DNA of 64,000 nt from Ruegeria sp. ANG-S4 (GTDB lineage: Bacteria; Pseudomonadota; Alphaproteobacteria; Rhodobacterales; Rhodobacteraceae). The notes below the pieces were generated by a model, which worked only from the letters and a program-made list of their open reading frames with translations, made no database searches and had not been told where the DNA came from. The DNA lies in the NCBI RefSeq assembly GCF_000814005.1, contig NZ_JWLK01000004.1:372001-436000 (forward strand), written 5' to 3'. The position numbers and the translations under genes are program-made. Positions 52,110-62,812 of this stretch are shown piece after piece; the stretch's first letter is position 1, and each line of letters starts with the position of its first letter.

Positions 52110-52140
52110 AAATCGGGATTCGAATCCTCGCAGATTTAAA

Positions 52141-52150
52141 GTATAGATAA
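52141..52150. promoter_or_regulatory. BioR-like box 2
   Basis: GTATAGATAA differs by one base from the BioR palindrome TTATAGATAA. The 41-base centre spacing to box 1, about four helical turns, would place two BioR dimers on the same face in the bioY promoter. Confidence 0.7.
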
Positions 52151-52171
52151 TTTGTAAAGGCAATCCCATAG

Positions 52172-52774
52172 TCATCCGCGCGCGAGGTGCCGTCGTAAGA
52201 TGGTGCATGCGGTTTTTGCGTCTTTTCGTTCCATGGCGTGGAGAATTGCGACATGATCGTTGTCCGAGGTGCTGAGCCATGTTTCGCGCCATTTGGCATG
52301 AAATTTCTGCGCGGAAAGGCGCTGAAGCTGCTCGATACGTCCCAACAAAAGTGGCCGCCCACAGGGCTTCAGGATTTCCAAGTGAAACTGGCGGTTGGCT
52401 TTTTCCCAGGAAATGGGATCTCTGGCAACATCGCAAGCAAGCCGATAGACTTCCATTTCCCGCATGTCCGCTGGCGTCGCATTGGCCACAGCTTTCGCCA
52501 ACGCCAGTGGTTCCAAGGCAAGTCTCATCTCCAGGATGTCGTCCAGGTCTTCTGCATTCAAAGAAAACGCTCTGACACCGCGCTTTGGGATAAAGGTGGC
52601 GAGTTCCATCTGCACAAGGCGCTGAAGCGCCTCCCGGGCAGGGACGTGACTGCACTTGAATCGTGTGGCGATCTGCTCTTGCGCGAGCCGCGCACCCTGA
52701 GCGATTTCGCCTCTAATGATTTCTTCCGCGAGGACGTCGGCAATTGCTGCAGGTTTCTTAGATAAATCAGACAT
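52172..52774 (-). CDS. bioR: GntR-family biotin regulator BioR
   Basis: 200 residues. A GntR winged helix (ADVLAEEIIRGEIAQGARLA; CSHVPAREALQRLVQMELAT) is followed by an all-helical FadR-type effector domain (LDDILEMRLALEPLALAKAV; ILHAMERKDAKTACTILRRH). Position directly upstream of bioY with two boxes matching the BioR motif supports the BioR subgroup, which represses biotin genes in alphaproteobacteria. Without those boxes the protein alone would justify only 'FadR-subfamily regulator'. The 243 bases upstream hold no gene. Confidence 0.85.
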   Translation of the reverse strand: MSDLSKKPAAIADVLAEEIIRGEIAQGARLAQEQIATRFKCSHVPAREALQRLVQMELATFIPKRGVRAFSLNAEDLDDILEMRLALEPLALAKAVANATPADMREMEVYRLACDVARDPISWEKANRQFHLEILKPCGRPLLLGRIEQLQRLSAQKFHAKWRETWLSTSDNDHVAILHAMERKDAKTACTILRRHLARG

Positions 52775-53017
52775 GATGATGGTTTAACTTTGGCGGATCA
52801 CTTGGAAAAGTCTTTGTTTCGGAAGGTCGGCGACCAACACACAGCATTGAAAGACGATGCGTCTGCGCGCCAATTCCAAAAATCGACTATCGTCGGAGCC
52901 TACTAAAGCTGGCTGGTAGAGCACCCACCCAAAACTTCTGATTTGCCTGTCATGAGTTGACATTGCATCAACCTAGTAGGCCAATGCCTATAAAACCAGA
53001 AACCGGACGGGATCAGA

Positions 53018-53887
53018 ATGACCCCAAATGTAAAAGGCGCGTTGCTTATGATGGGCAGCATGGCGGCATTTACCGTCAATGACGCGCTGGTCAAGGTTGT
53101 CGGTCAGGATATGCCCCTGTTTCAACTGGTTGCTTTGCGGGGGGCGTTGGCCACCCTGTTGATCTACCTTCTCGCCCGAAATCTGGGTGCGCTTCACCTC
53201 AATTTTTCTCACCATGACAGATGGCTGATCGCCCTGCGCTGCCTTTCAGAGTTGTCCGCTACCTTCTTTTTCCTGACGGCTCTGATGCATATGCCGCTGG
53301 CGAATGTCACAGCGGTTCTTCAGGTGCTGCCGCTCACCGTAACACTGGGCGCTGCCCTGTTTTTTGGAGAGCATATCGGCTGGCGTCGAATCCTGGCTAT
53401 TGGAATGGGGTTTGCCGGAATGTTGCTGATTGTCCGGCCCGGTCCTGAAGGTTTTAGCATCTATGCGATCTATGCGCTGATCGCCGTAGTTTCGGTAACC
53501 CTGCGCGATCTGATCACGCGCCGCATGTCGCCCGAAGTTCCGTCAATGGTTGTGACACTTGCCACGTCACTTTCGATTACGCTGACTGCCGGATTTGCAT
53601 CTGCGGTCGAAGGTTGGGTCGCCGTGCCAATCCCGTCTGGCTTGATGCTGGGTTCGTCCGCGGTGTTTGTTCTCATGGGTTATCTTTTCAGCGTCATGGT
53701 CATGCGAGTGGGGGAGGTCGGATTCGTAGCGCCGTTCCGCTATTCCAGCCTGATCTGGGCATTGGCGTTGGGATGGCTCGTGTTTGGAGATTGGCCGGAC
53801 TCCATCACGATGATTGGCGCGACGCTGGTTGTCGGGGCAGGCTTGTTTACGCTGTTCCGTGAACGTGTGGTTCAGGCGGCTGAATAA
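53018..53887 (+). CDS. DMT-superfamily (EamA) transporter
   Basis: 289 residues, ten predicted membrane helices in two EamA repeats. The first repeat opens GALLMMGSMAAFTVNDALVK and contains ANVTAVLQVLPLTVTLGAAL; the second ends VAPFRYSSLIWALALGWLVF and GATLVVGAGLFTLFRE. These inner-membrane carriers export or import small metabolites; the substrate is unknown. Its 3' end overlaps the convergent rhamnosyltransferase-like gene by 16 bases. Confidence 0.9.
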   Translation: MTPNVKGALLMMGSMAAFTVNDALVKVVGQDMPLFQLVALRGALATLLIYLLARNLGALHLNFSHHDRWLIALRCLSELSATFFFLTALMHMPLANVTAVLQVLPLTVTLGAALFFGEHIGWRRILAIGMGFAGMLLIVRPGPEGFSIYAIYALIAVVSVTLRDLITRRMSPEVPSMVVTLATSLSITLTAGFASAVEGWVAVPIPSGLMLGSSAVFVLMGYLFSVMVMRVGEVGFVAPFRYSSLIWALALGWLVFGDWPDSITMIGATLVVGAGLFTLFRERVVQAAE

Positions 53888-54678
53888 GACTGTCTGATGT
53901 CGTCGGCTGTGATCGCGAAGCGTTCCGAGAACAATTGATCCTGTTCGCGCGTCAATCTCTCCAGCGTCAGTTTTCCTTTGCGCGCTTTGGGCGAGTCATT
54001 GAACCCGTTCAGTGTGCGTACCCACATAGGGCCGTCCGGGTATGAAACGACCGGCATGAAGCGGCCCATCCTTTGGTGGGCGAAGTTCATGATCGTCAGA
54101 TCGCAACCGCCGCCGACATACATGCCTAATCCCGCAGTGACCAACGATCTATGGACCGGCATGGCGTTTATCTCTCCGGCACGGACCTCTGCTATGTAGC
54201 CATGAGTGAAATCAATCGCGACCGTCGGGTTGGCACTGATAAGCCCTCTACAATCGACAGCAGCAGCGCGAAGGCGTTCAACAAAATCGATGGCCACGCC
54301 ATCATCGTCATCCAGCCGGAACTGCAGGCACGGGCGGGCGGGATCCGTGCGAGCCTGGTTCAGAAGGGCCTTCATTACATTTCGATGCTCACCAGACGGC
54401 CGTGCCACGATCTGAACCTGCTTAATTCCCGACGTTAGATCGATAAGCCGGTCGCTTGCAGACTTCGGAAGGCAATCGCCCACCACGACGACAAAGTTGA
54501 ACAGGTCGTCGGTCTGGGCCTTCAAGCCGGGCAACGTGATCGTTTCAAACAGCCTGAACCGTTCCTCCAGACGTTTTGAGGCATACAGATAGCGGCGGCG
54601 ATCCTCGATCGTCGCGTGTTCGACCTGAAAGCCGCCGATCGCGGGGTATGAAAAGCGGCAAAGGCCGATGACTTGCAT
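53872..54678 (-). CDS. Putative rhamnosyltransferase-like glycosyltransferase
   Basis: 268 residues opening MQVIGLCRFSYPAIGGFQVE, with RLEERFRLFETITLPGLKAQ and the acidic segment CLQFRLDDDDGVAIDFVERL, which fits the DxD metal/nucleotide-sugar motif of GT-A-like enzymes in the 'putative rhamnosyl transferase' group of alphaproteobacteria. No membrane helix is evident. The acceptor is unknown; the rhamnosyl label is a family name, not evidence of activity. Confidence 0.75.
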   Translation of the reverse strand: MQVIGLCRFSYPAIGGFQVEHATIEDRRRYLYASKRLEERFRLFETITLPGLKAQTDDLFNFVVVVGDCLPKSASDRLIDLTSGIKQVQIVARPSGEHRNVMKALLNQARTDPARPCLQFRLDDDDGVAIDFVERLRAAAVDCRGLISANPTVAIDFTHGYIAEVRAGEINAMPVHRSLVTAGLGMYVGGGCDLTIMNFAHQRMGRFMPVVSYPDGPMWVRTLNGFNDSPKARKGKLTLERLTREQDQLFSERFAITADDIRQSYSAA

Positions 54679-55074
54679 GGTCCACCTGGGGTTCAGCGCA
54701 TTTTCTGACTATGCCTGCGTCGGGGTTTCTCGGCAATCCAAATGGCCTGTGGATATCACGCGTGCGATTTGATAACGCGGCACAAATCGGTCGGCGCGGC
54801 AAGCGGACGGGTGTGCTGTTGACACGCGGCCCGACTCCCCTTAATACGCGCCCATCTCGGTACCGGGGGCCGCCCCATAACCGATTTCAGTAATGAACTG
54901 GTCAAGGCCCGGACACTTTTGCCGTTCGCGCCCTCTGATAACCAACCGCGACGTTCACCTCGGAATGGGAACGCTCGCGGGTTTTGCGCTTGTGGACGCA
55001 TAAGTGCAGCAAAGTTTAACCGCACGCAGCGCGCGTGCATGTCATGTGTGTTGCAAAACGGGGAAGAAACCGGA
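54679..55074 (+). promoter_or_regulatory. rpsL upstream region with strong promoter candidate
   Basis: This 396-base gap has no gene. TTGACA (54819-54824) and TAATAC (54842-54847) are 17 bases apart and could drive the rpsL-rpsG-fusA-tuf operon, giving a leader of about 220 bases. GGGGAAG precedes the rpsL ATG. Confidence 0.55.
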
Positions 55075-55446
55075 ATGCCAACTATTCAACAGCTGATCCG
55101 CAAGCCGCGGCAGCCCAAAGTAAAACGCTCGAAGTCCATGCACCTGGAGCAGTGCCCGCAGAAGCGCGGCGTTTGCACCCGTGTGTACACCACCACACCG
55201 AAGAAGCCGAACTCGGCTATGCGTAAGGTTGCCAAGGTGCGCCTGACCAACGGGTTCGAGGTCATCTCGTACATCCCCGGTGAAAGCCACAACCTGCAGG
55301 AACACTCGGTTGTTCTGATCCGTGGCGGCCGTGTGAAAGACCTTCCCGGTGTGCGTTACCACATCCTGCGCGGTGTTCTGGATACTCAGGGCGTCAAAGA
55401 CCGTAAGCAGCGTCGTTCGAAATACGGCGCGAAGCGTCCCAAGTAA
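55075..55446 (+). CDS. rpsL: 30S ribosomal protein S12
   Basis: 123 residues from [15 protein letters not shown]. The decoding-site loops read [19 protein letters not shown] and [17 protein letters not shown]. The lysines linked to streptomycin sensitivity (PKKPNS; GRVKDLP) are present, so no resistance allele is seen. First gene of the str operon. Confidence 0.98.
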   Translation: MPTIQQLIRKPRQPKVKRSKSMHLEQCPQKRGVCTRVYTTTPKKPNSAMRKVAKVRLTNGFEVISYIPGESHNLQEHSVVLIRGGRVKDLPGVRYHILRGVLDTQGVKDRKQRRSKYGAKRPK

Positions 55447-55932
<486 letters not shown>

Positions 55933-55950
55933 TTCAGAGGCTTATCAAAA

Positions 55951-58068
55951 ATGGCACGCGAATATCCGCTCGAACTGTACCGTAACTTCGGTATCATGGC
56001 GCACATCGACGCAGGCAAGACCACCTGCTCGGAGCGTATCCTGTATTACACTGGTAAATCCCACAACATCGGTGAGGTGCACGATGGTGCAGCCACCATG
56101 GACTGGATGGAGCAGGAGCAGGAACGCGGCATCACCATCACTTCGGCTGCAACCACGACTTTCTGGGAACGCACCGAAGACGGTCAGACCGCCGATACCC
56201 CCAAGCACCGCCTGAACATCATCGACACCCCCGGCCACGTTGACTTCACCATCGAAGTTGAACGTTCGCTGGCGGTTCTCGACGGTGCCGTCTGCGTTCT
56301 GGACGCAAACGCCGGTGTTGAACCCCAGACCGAAACCGTGTGGCGTCAGGCTGACCGCTACAAGGTTCCGCGTATGGTCTTCGTCAACAAGATGGACAAG
56401 ATCGGCGCAGACTTCTTCAACTGCGTTCGCATGATCGAAGACCGCACTGGCGCACGCGCTGTTCCGGTTGGTATTCCGATCGGCGCCGAGTCCGAGCTCG
56501 AAGGTCTGATCGACCTCGTCACTATGGAAGAATGGCTGTGGCAGGGCGAAGACCTGGGCGCAAGCTGGGTCAAGGCCCCCATCCGCGACAGCCTGAAAGA
56601 CATGGCTGACGAATGGCGCGGCAAGATGATCGAAGCGGCCGTCGAAATGGACGACGACGCAATGATGGAATACCTGGAAGGCAATGAGCCCGACGTGCCA
56701 ACCCTGCGCGCCCTGCTGCGCAAAGGGACCCTGGGCATCGCGTTTGTTCCGGTTCTGGGTGGGTCCGCGTTCAAGAACAAGGGCGTTCAGCCGCTGCTCA
56801 ACGCTGTGATCGACTATCTGCCCAGCCCGCTGGACGTTGTCGATTACATGGGCTTCAAGCCCGGCGACGAGGACGAAGTTCGTGACATCGCACGCCGTGC
56901 CGATGACAACATGGCCTTCTCGGGTCTGGCGTTCAAAATCATGAACGACCCCTTTGTTGGTTCGCTGACCTTCACCCGGATCTATTCGGGTGTCATGAAC
57001 AAGGGCGACTCGATCCTGAACTCGACCAAAGGTAAGAAAGAGCGCATCGGTCGTATGATGATGATGCACTCGAACAACCGGGAAGAGATCGAAGAAGCGT
57101 TTGCAGGCGACATCATCGCGCTGGCGGGTCTGAAAGACACCACCACCGGTGATACCCTGTGTGACGCGAAGGATCCGGTGGTTCTGGAAACCATGACCTT
57201 CCCCGATCCGGTGATCGAGATCGCGGTTGAGCCCAAAACCAAGGGCGACCAGGAAAAGATGTCGCAAGGCTTGGCCCGTCTGGCTGCCGAAGACCCGTCC
57301 TTCCGTGTGGAAACTGACCTGGAATCCGGTCAGACCATCATGAAGGGCATGGGCGAACTTCACCTGGACATCCTGGTGGACCGTCTGAAGCGCGAGTTCA
57401 AGGTCGAGGCGAACATCGGTGCACCGCAGGTGGCGTACCGTGAAACCATCTCGATGCCGGTCGAACACACCTACACCCACAAGAAACAGTCGGGTGGTTC
57501 GGGTCAGTTCGCGGAAGTCAAGTTGGAGATTCAGCCGACCGAAGCGGGCGAAGGCTATTCGTTCGAGAGCCGCATCGTTGGTGGTGCCGTTCCGAAGGAA
57601 TACATTCCGGGTGTTGAAAAAGGCATCAACTCGGTCATGGACAGCGGCCCGCTGGCTGGCTTCCCCGTGATCGACTTCAAGGTTGCCCTGCTGGACGGTA
57701 AGTTCCACGACGTTGACTCGAGCGTTCTGGCGTTCGAAATCGCGGCCCGTATGTGTATGCGTGAAGGCATGCGCAAAGCTGGCGCGAAACTGCTGGAACC
57801 GATCATGAAAGTCGAAGTGATCACCCCGGAAGAATACACCGGCGGTATCATCGGCGACCTGACCTCGCGTCGGGGCCAGGTGTCTGGTCAGGAACCGCGC
57901 GGCAATGCAATCGCGATCGACGCGTTTGTGCCGCTGGCGAACATGTTCGGCTACATCAACACCCTGCGTTCGATGTCGTCGGGCCGTGCCCAGTTCACCA
58001 TGCAGTTCGACCACTACGATCCGGTTCCGCAGAACATCTCGGACGAGATTCAGGCGAAATTCGCATAA
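55951..58068 (+). CDS. fusA: Elongation factor G
   Basis: 705 residues with intact G motifs: [20 protein letters not shown] (G1), [12 protein letters not shown] (G2), [20 protein letters not shown] (G3) and [12 protein letters not shown] (G4). Domains III-V include [20 protein letters not shown] and [17 protein letters not shown]. It catalyses ribosomal translocation. This is the housekeeping copy, in contrast to the degenerate paralogue at 19710-21638. It lies 18 bases after rpsG. Confidence 0.98.
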   Translation: MAREYPLELYRNFGIMAHIDAGKTTCSERILYYTGKSHNIGEVHDGAATMDWMEQEQERGITITSAATTTFWERTEDGQTADTPKHRLNIIDTPGHVDFTIEVERSLAVLDGAVCVLDANAGVEPQTETVWRQADRYKVPRMVFVNKMDKIGADFFNCVRMIEDRTGARAVPVGIPIGAESELEGLIDLVTMEEWLWQGEDLGASWVKAPIRDSLKDMADEWRGKMIEAAVEMDDDAMMEYLEGNEPDVPTLRALLRKGTLGIAFVPVLGGSAFKNKGVQPLLNAVIDYLPSPLDVVDYMGFKPGDEDEVRDIARRADDNMAFSGLAFKIMNDPFVGSLTFTRIYSGVMNKGDSILNSTKGKKERIGRMMMMHSNNREEIEEAFAGDIIALAGLKDTTTGDTLCDAKDPVVLETMTFPDPVIEIAVEPKTKGDQEKMSQGLARLAAEDPSFRVETDLESGQTIMKGMGELHLDILVDRLKREFKVEANIGAPQVAYRETISMPVEHTYTHKKQSGGSGQFAEVKLEIQPTEAGEGYSFESRIVGGAVPKEYIPGVEKGINSVMDSGPLAGFPVIDFKVALLDGKFHDVDSSVLAFEIAARMCMREGMRKAGAKLLEPIMKVEVITPEEYTGGIIGDLTSRRGQVSGQEPRGNAIAIDAFVPLANMFGYINTLRSMSSGRAQFTMQFDHYDPVPQNISDEIQAKFA

Positions 58069-58072
58069 GACG

Positions 58073-58130
58073 GTAGGCCGGGCGCACGCCCGGCCTGCCC
58101 GGCAATTGTAGGCCGGGCTTCAGCCCGGCA
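58073..58130. repeat. REP-like palindromes in the fusA-tuf spacer
   Basis: A variant unit at 58073-58096 (core GGCCGGGCGCACGCCCGGCC) is followed by a unit at 58108-58130 identical over 23 bases to 45072-45094 in the rpoB-rpoC gap. Both lie in the 84-base space between two essential genes, in the same orientation, ending 22 bases before the tuf ATG. Confidence 0.85.
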
Positions 58131-58152
58131 TCCGCAAAACAAGGAGGCCATC

Positions 58153-59328
<1,176 letters not shown>

Positions 59329-59353
59329 GTCGCGTAAGCGAATGATCAATCAG

Positions 59354-59384
59354 AAAGGGCGTCCCAAGGGACGCCCTTTTTTGT
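59354..59384 (+). terminator. Rho-independent terminator after tuf
   Basis: AAGGGCGTCC and GGACGCCCTT form a ten-base-pair stem with a four-base loop, followed by TTTT, 26 bases after the tuf stop. Confidence 0.95.
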
Positions 59385-59748
59385 GCCTGAAATGAGTGAG
59401 AGGGTGGGTTGCCGCCTTCCATGATACGGCTTGGTGAACAGCTTTCGGCGTGGACGCCGATTGTTCTCTTGCTCTACCAAGGAAAGTTCGATGAACATTA
59501 GGCGAACCGTAACTTAGATGGATCGCTATGCAGGATGACAAGAGAAACAAACTCTCAAGCCTCCATTTAAACGCGCAGGATTTTTGATAGCGCAATATGG
59601 TTTCAGTTATTAGCGTGACGTTATCTTTCACTGCACTCAGAATTGATCCGTAAAAGAAACCCCGACAAGGCTAAGAGTCTGTCGATGGCAGGAAGTCTGA
59701 CATCAGCACATGTCAATCGACGGAAGCCAGTTTCCTCAAGCATTTTCA
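59385..59748. other. Gap at the left edge of the restriction-modification island
   Basis: These 364 bases have no supported gene; frames in it overlap the tuf terminator or lack a ribosome site. Composition becomes more AT-rich from about 59500 onward, marking the change from the ribosomal operon to the island. No direct repeat was recognised by eye. Confidence 0.4.
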
Positions 59749-60012
59749 TCACAACTTAAATTGCTTCCTCCGTGGGGCATTTGGGCTCGCTAAAGCCCTA
59801 TCGATAACATGAGGAGGAACACCGTGCGTAGCCAATTCACGGTACCGTTCGAAAGCAAGTTGCGCTTGATTTATTTGGGCCTCCAATTCATATGCCTTGC
59901 CACCACCTCGGGCGAGGCGGATTAGGTTAGCAGCTATGACCCTCAAGCGATAGTCAACTTCCATTTCGCTGCGCTGCAACTCAACTTCTATTTTGGTGTG
60001 TGTTTCTTTCAT
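59749..60012 (-). CDS. Small protein of unknown function
   Basis: 87 residues, MKETHTKIEVELQRSEMEVD at the start, largely helical and probably coiled-coil (IAANLIRLARGGGKAYELEA; QINQAQLAFERYRELATHGV), with a basic tail (NAPRRKQFKL). GGGA lies five bases before the ATG. It is soluble, lacks a recognisable domain, and lies 129 bases downstream of the recombinase on the same strand. It could be an accessory gene of the island. Confidence 0.55.
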   Translation of the reverse strand: MKETHTKIEVELQRSEMEVDYRLRVIAANLIRLARGGGKAYELEAQINQAQLAFERYRELATHGVPPHVIDRALASPNAPRRKQFKL

Positions 60013-60141
60013 TGGTTCCCGGTCGACAATGGAGTCTGTTTTGGTTTTTGCGAGGTCGCATGTTTCGGCGCGTTGGTTGCGCTTGTTACGTGACAGTTTT
60101 TTGGGGGGGGTATGACCACAGACAGTTAAACTAAAACCATT

Positions 60142-60777
60142 TCACATTCCCCAACGTGTTAAAGCCACCTCCGCTGCTGATGGGCTTTTTCGGATGCGGA
60201 GAACTGTTTGACGAGTCAGTTGAGTGACTTTGGCGATCTCAGTTGCTCCACTTCCGTTGTCCAACATTTCCAACACAACGTGTAGTTTATCTCTGTCATA
60301 GCTCGGTTTTTTGCCCCGGTACTTTGATCCATCTTTACGGGCTATCTCTATTCCAGCCCGTTGAGCCTCCTTGGTGGCTTCAGCCTGTGCTTGTGCCGTT
60401 GCTGCCATAAAGGCTATTAGCGCGTCTCTCACGGCCTCCTGCATGGGATCTGCCGTCGAGCCATCGAAGGTGAGGTTGTTGATCACTGTCCGAACAACGA
60501 CACCCTGTCTCATGAAATGCCTGATCGTGTCAGTTACATCTTGGTAATTGCGGCCTAAGCGATCCACCCAGCGGACGACCAGCGTATCTCCATGGCGCAG
60601 CTTGTCGTACAATCGCTTGCCCTCTGGTCTTTCCTGTAGGGTCGTGCTGACACCAGACACCCCATGGTCTGACACTACCTCGTCAATCTCGAACCCTGCA
60701 GCCACGGCTTGGGTTTTCTGATGGTCAAGTGTTTGGTCAGCAGTCGAAACTCGTGCGTACAGGATGGTTTTGCACAT
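60142..60777 (-). CDS. Serine recombinase (resolvase/invertase family)
   Basis: 211 residues starting MCKTILYARVSTADQTLDHQ. The catalytic serine is S11 in YARVSTADQ, and VVRWVDRLGRNYQDV plus FDGSTADPMQEAVRDALIAF are the conserved arginine-rich and helix E segments. A C-terminal HTH (ATEIAKVTQLTRQTVLRIRK) completes a small resolvase/invertase. It probably cuts and rejoins DNA at short inverted-repeat sites. The segment just upstream (TGTCCGTTTATACGGTCGG, 60787-60805) is a possible subsite. It marks the adjacent RM genes as mobile. Confidence 0.92.
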   Translation of the reverse strand: MCKTILYARVSTADQTLDHQKTQAVAAGFEIDEVVSDHGVSGVSTTLQERPEGKRLYDKLRHGDTLVVRWVDRLGRNYQDVTDTIRHFMRQGVVVRTVINNLTFDGSTADPMQEAVRDALIAFMAATAQAQAEATKEAQRAGIEIARKDGSKYRGKKPSYDRDKLHVVLEMLDNGSGATEIAKVTQLTRQTVLRIRKSPSAAEVALTRWGM

Positions 60778-61084
60778 ATTGCCTTCTGTCCGTTTATACG
60801 GTCGGTAGATGGAGGCGCGTTCATGCTCGTATGAAAATGTAGTTCGTCGGGAATAAACTGGATGCTTACTCCAATTGAATAGGCCGACTTATGGCCAAAG
60901 AAATCACGATTTACAGTACGTTTCACTCTTCAACTGTAACTTCATGCTTGCACAGCGGGCTTCAATAGGTGGTGGACTTGCTGCGCACTGTACCGATATG
61001 TTGCGTAGGTTCCTTTAATGTTCTCTTGATGTTCTTGTGCCAATATGGCACAGAGATTCCCAGAACAAAAAAAGGAGCAGGGGC
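60778..61084 (+). promoter_or_regulatory. Divergent promoter region of recombinase and methyltransferase
   Basis: This 307-base gap has no gene. It holds a perfect inverted repeat TGTGCCA-ATA-TGGCACA at 61036-61052, 32 bases before the methyltransferase ATG, a possible operator, and a smaller one, CCGT-TTAT-ACGG, near 60789-60800 next to the recombinase start. AAGGAG and GGGG precede the methyltransferase ATG. Confidence 0.6.
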
Positions 61085-62338
61085 ATGAACTTCACCGAAA
61101 TTCGAGAGCAAACCGGCCTGAGTGTTCCAGAAGTCGCAGGACTTCTTGGCCGTCCAAACCGCACGGTGTACAATTGGGAAGAAGGCAGAGGTGGCCCTAA
61201 GCCTGCCGAAGTCGAGAAGCTACTTGCCGCTAAAATCACACCAAAGAAATCTAATGGCGAACCGGCATTTAGATTCATAGACCTGTTTGCGGGGATTGGA
61301 GGCTTGCGCCGTGCTTTCGACATGGAGACAGGCGTCGGCGGCCAATGCGTTTTCACGTCAGAGTGGGACAAATATGCGCGCATAACTTATTCGCAGAACT
61401 ACGGCGAAACTGACGACGAAATCGCGGGCGACATTACTCAAGTCAGTGAAACGGAAATCCCTCAACACGAAGTATTGCTGGCCGGTTTCCCATGCCAGCC
61501 GTTTTCTATCGCTGGTGTTTCGAAGAAGAATGCATTGAAGCGACCACATGGCTTTGCGTGCGAAGACCAAGGTAACCTATTCTTTGATGTAGCCCGCATC
61601 GTCAAGCATCACCGCCCGAAGGCCATTTTATTGGAGAACGTTCGCAACCTTGCCAATCACGACAAGGGGCGCACGTTTCGTGTGATCCGTCAAACGCTTG
61701 AAGATGAACTTGAGTATGACATCTTCCCTATGATCCTTGATGCCAAGTCTTGGGTGCCGCAGCACCGGCAGCGCATATTCATAGTGGGGTTTCCCCGCGA
61801 GCGGAAAGTCACTGACTTTAGCCTCCAACCGCTAAAAGATCGCGACCCACTGAGCGGCCCAAAACTTTCTACAATCCTGCACCCGGAAAACGGGACGGAA
61901 AAAGCCGAGGGGCATTTCACCACTGGCCCTAAGGCCAAAGTGTCTGAAAAATATGTGCTTACTGAACACCTTTGGAACTATCTACAACGCTATGCGGAAA
62001 AGCACCGAGCTGCGGGTAACGGGTTCGGGTTCGGATTGAACGGCCCGGAAGACGTGGCCCGAACCCTTTCCGCACGTTACTACAAAGACGGATCAGAAAT
62101 CTTGATACGTCGTCCCAATGGCTCACCTCGCCGCCTTACACCGCGCGAATGCGCGCGGTTGATGGGCTTCGACAAGCCGGGCGAAAGCAGTTTCAAGATC
62201 AAAGTTTCAGATACGCAAGCTTATAAACAATTTGGCAATGCGGTTGTCGCGCCTGTGGCTACAGATGTGGCGCGATTGATGCTGCCGCACATTGCAGAGG
62301 TTGCAGGCGTGGCACAGGCCGCTCAGGAGGCGCTCTAG
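61085..62338 (+). CDS. DNA (cytosine-5) methyltransferase, M.EcoRII/Dcm-like with N-terminal HTH
   Basis: 417 residues from MNFTEIREQTGLSVPEVAGL. Residues 1-50 are a helix-turn-helix (VPEVAGLLGRPNRTVYNWEE). The C5-methylase motifs follow: I, FIDLFAGIGGLRRAF (64-78); IV, AGFPCQPFS with catalytic Cys137; VI, ENVRN (185-189); VIII, QHRQRIFIVGF; X, YKQFGNAVVAPV. GVSKKNALKRPHGF and the C-terminal target-recognition region resemble Dcm/M.EcoRII, which methylate the second C of CCWGG. It protects host DNA from the EcoRII-like enzyme downstream and may repress its own gene through the HTH. Confidence 0.95.
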   Translation: MNFTEIREQTGLSVPEVAGLLGRPNRTVYNWEEGRGGPKPAEVEKLLAAKITPKKSNGEPAFRFIDLFAGIGGLRRAFDMETGVGGQCVFTSEWDKYARITYSQNYGETDDEIAGDITQVSETEIPQHEVLLAGFPCQPFSIAGVSKKNALKRPHGFACEDQGNLFFDVARIVKHHRPKAILLENVRNLANHDKGRTFRVIRQTLEDELEYDIFPMILDAKSWVPQHRQRIFIVGFPRERKVTDFSLQPLKDRDPLSGPKLSTILHPENGTEKAEGHFTTGPKAKVSEKYVLTEHLWNYLQRYAEKHRAAGNGFGFGLNGPEDVARTLSARYYKDGSEILIRRPNGSPRRLTPRECARLMGFDKPGESSFKIKVSDTQAYKQFGNAVVAPVATDVARLMLPHIAEVAGVAQAAQEAL

Positions 62339-62343
62339 TTAGC

Positions 62344-62802
62344 TTGACGGACGTTCATGATCGGGAAACTCGCAGCCGCAATATGGCGGCTATCAGGGGG
62401 CGGGACACCAAGCCCGAGAAGCTATTGCGCTCTGCCTTGCATCGAGCGGGATTTAGGTTCCGGTTGAGTTCATCGCTTCCCGGAAAGCCTGATCTTGCAA
62501 TGAAGAAGTATAGGGCAGCCTTATTCGTCCATGGTTGTTTCTGGCATATGCATGACTGCCCCCGCTTCAAACAGCCGGGCGGCGAAAACTCGGAATTCTG
62601 GCGCAGAAAACTCAGGCGCAATGCTGAACGCGACATCGAGGTGACCAGCGCACTTCTGGCGTCCGGTTGGCGGCAATTTGTCGTGTGGGAATGTGCTCTT
62701 ATGGGTAGAGGAAGGCTTGAACCACCTGAGGTTGTGGGCAGTATTGGCGAGTGGCTAATATCCGACGCAGCTACGGGCGAGATTTCAGGCAAATTTGATT
62801 GA
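62344..62802 (+). CDS. vsr: Very short patch repair endonuclease Vsr
   Basis: 152 residues from TTG, beginning TDVHDRETRSRNMAAIRGRD. The core is GRDTKPEKLLRSALHRAGFR, LPGKPDLAMKKY (catalytic Asp) and FVHGCFWHMHDCPRF (metal/Cys-His site), all conserved in Vsr. It nicks 5' of T in T:G mismatches that arise when 5-methylcytosine deaminates within the methylated site, so it is the expected partner of a CCWGG methyltransferase. GGAGG is about 14 bases upstream; coupling to the preceding gene, five bases away, is likely. Confidence 0.94.
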   Translation: MTDVHDRETRSRNMAAIRGRDTKPEKLLRSALHRAGFRFRLSSSLPGKPDLAMKKYRAALFVHGCFWHMHDCPRFKQPGGENSEFWRRKLRRNAERDIEVTSALLASGWRQFVVWECALMGRGRLEPPEVVGSIGEWLISDAATGEISGKFD

Positions 62803-62812
62803 GGACGGCTGG

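Noticed and set aside
52116..52127. GGATTCGAATCC resembling a tRNA T-arm
   Set aside because: No acceptor, D- or anticodon arms flank it. It is a simple palindrome between the BioR boxes, not a tRNA gene or a supported att site.
59350..59631. A 93-residue minus-strand frame just after tuf
   Set aside because: It ends inside the tuf terminator hairpin, has no ribosome site and shows no family features.
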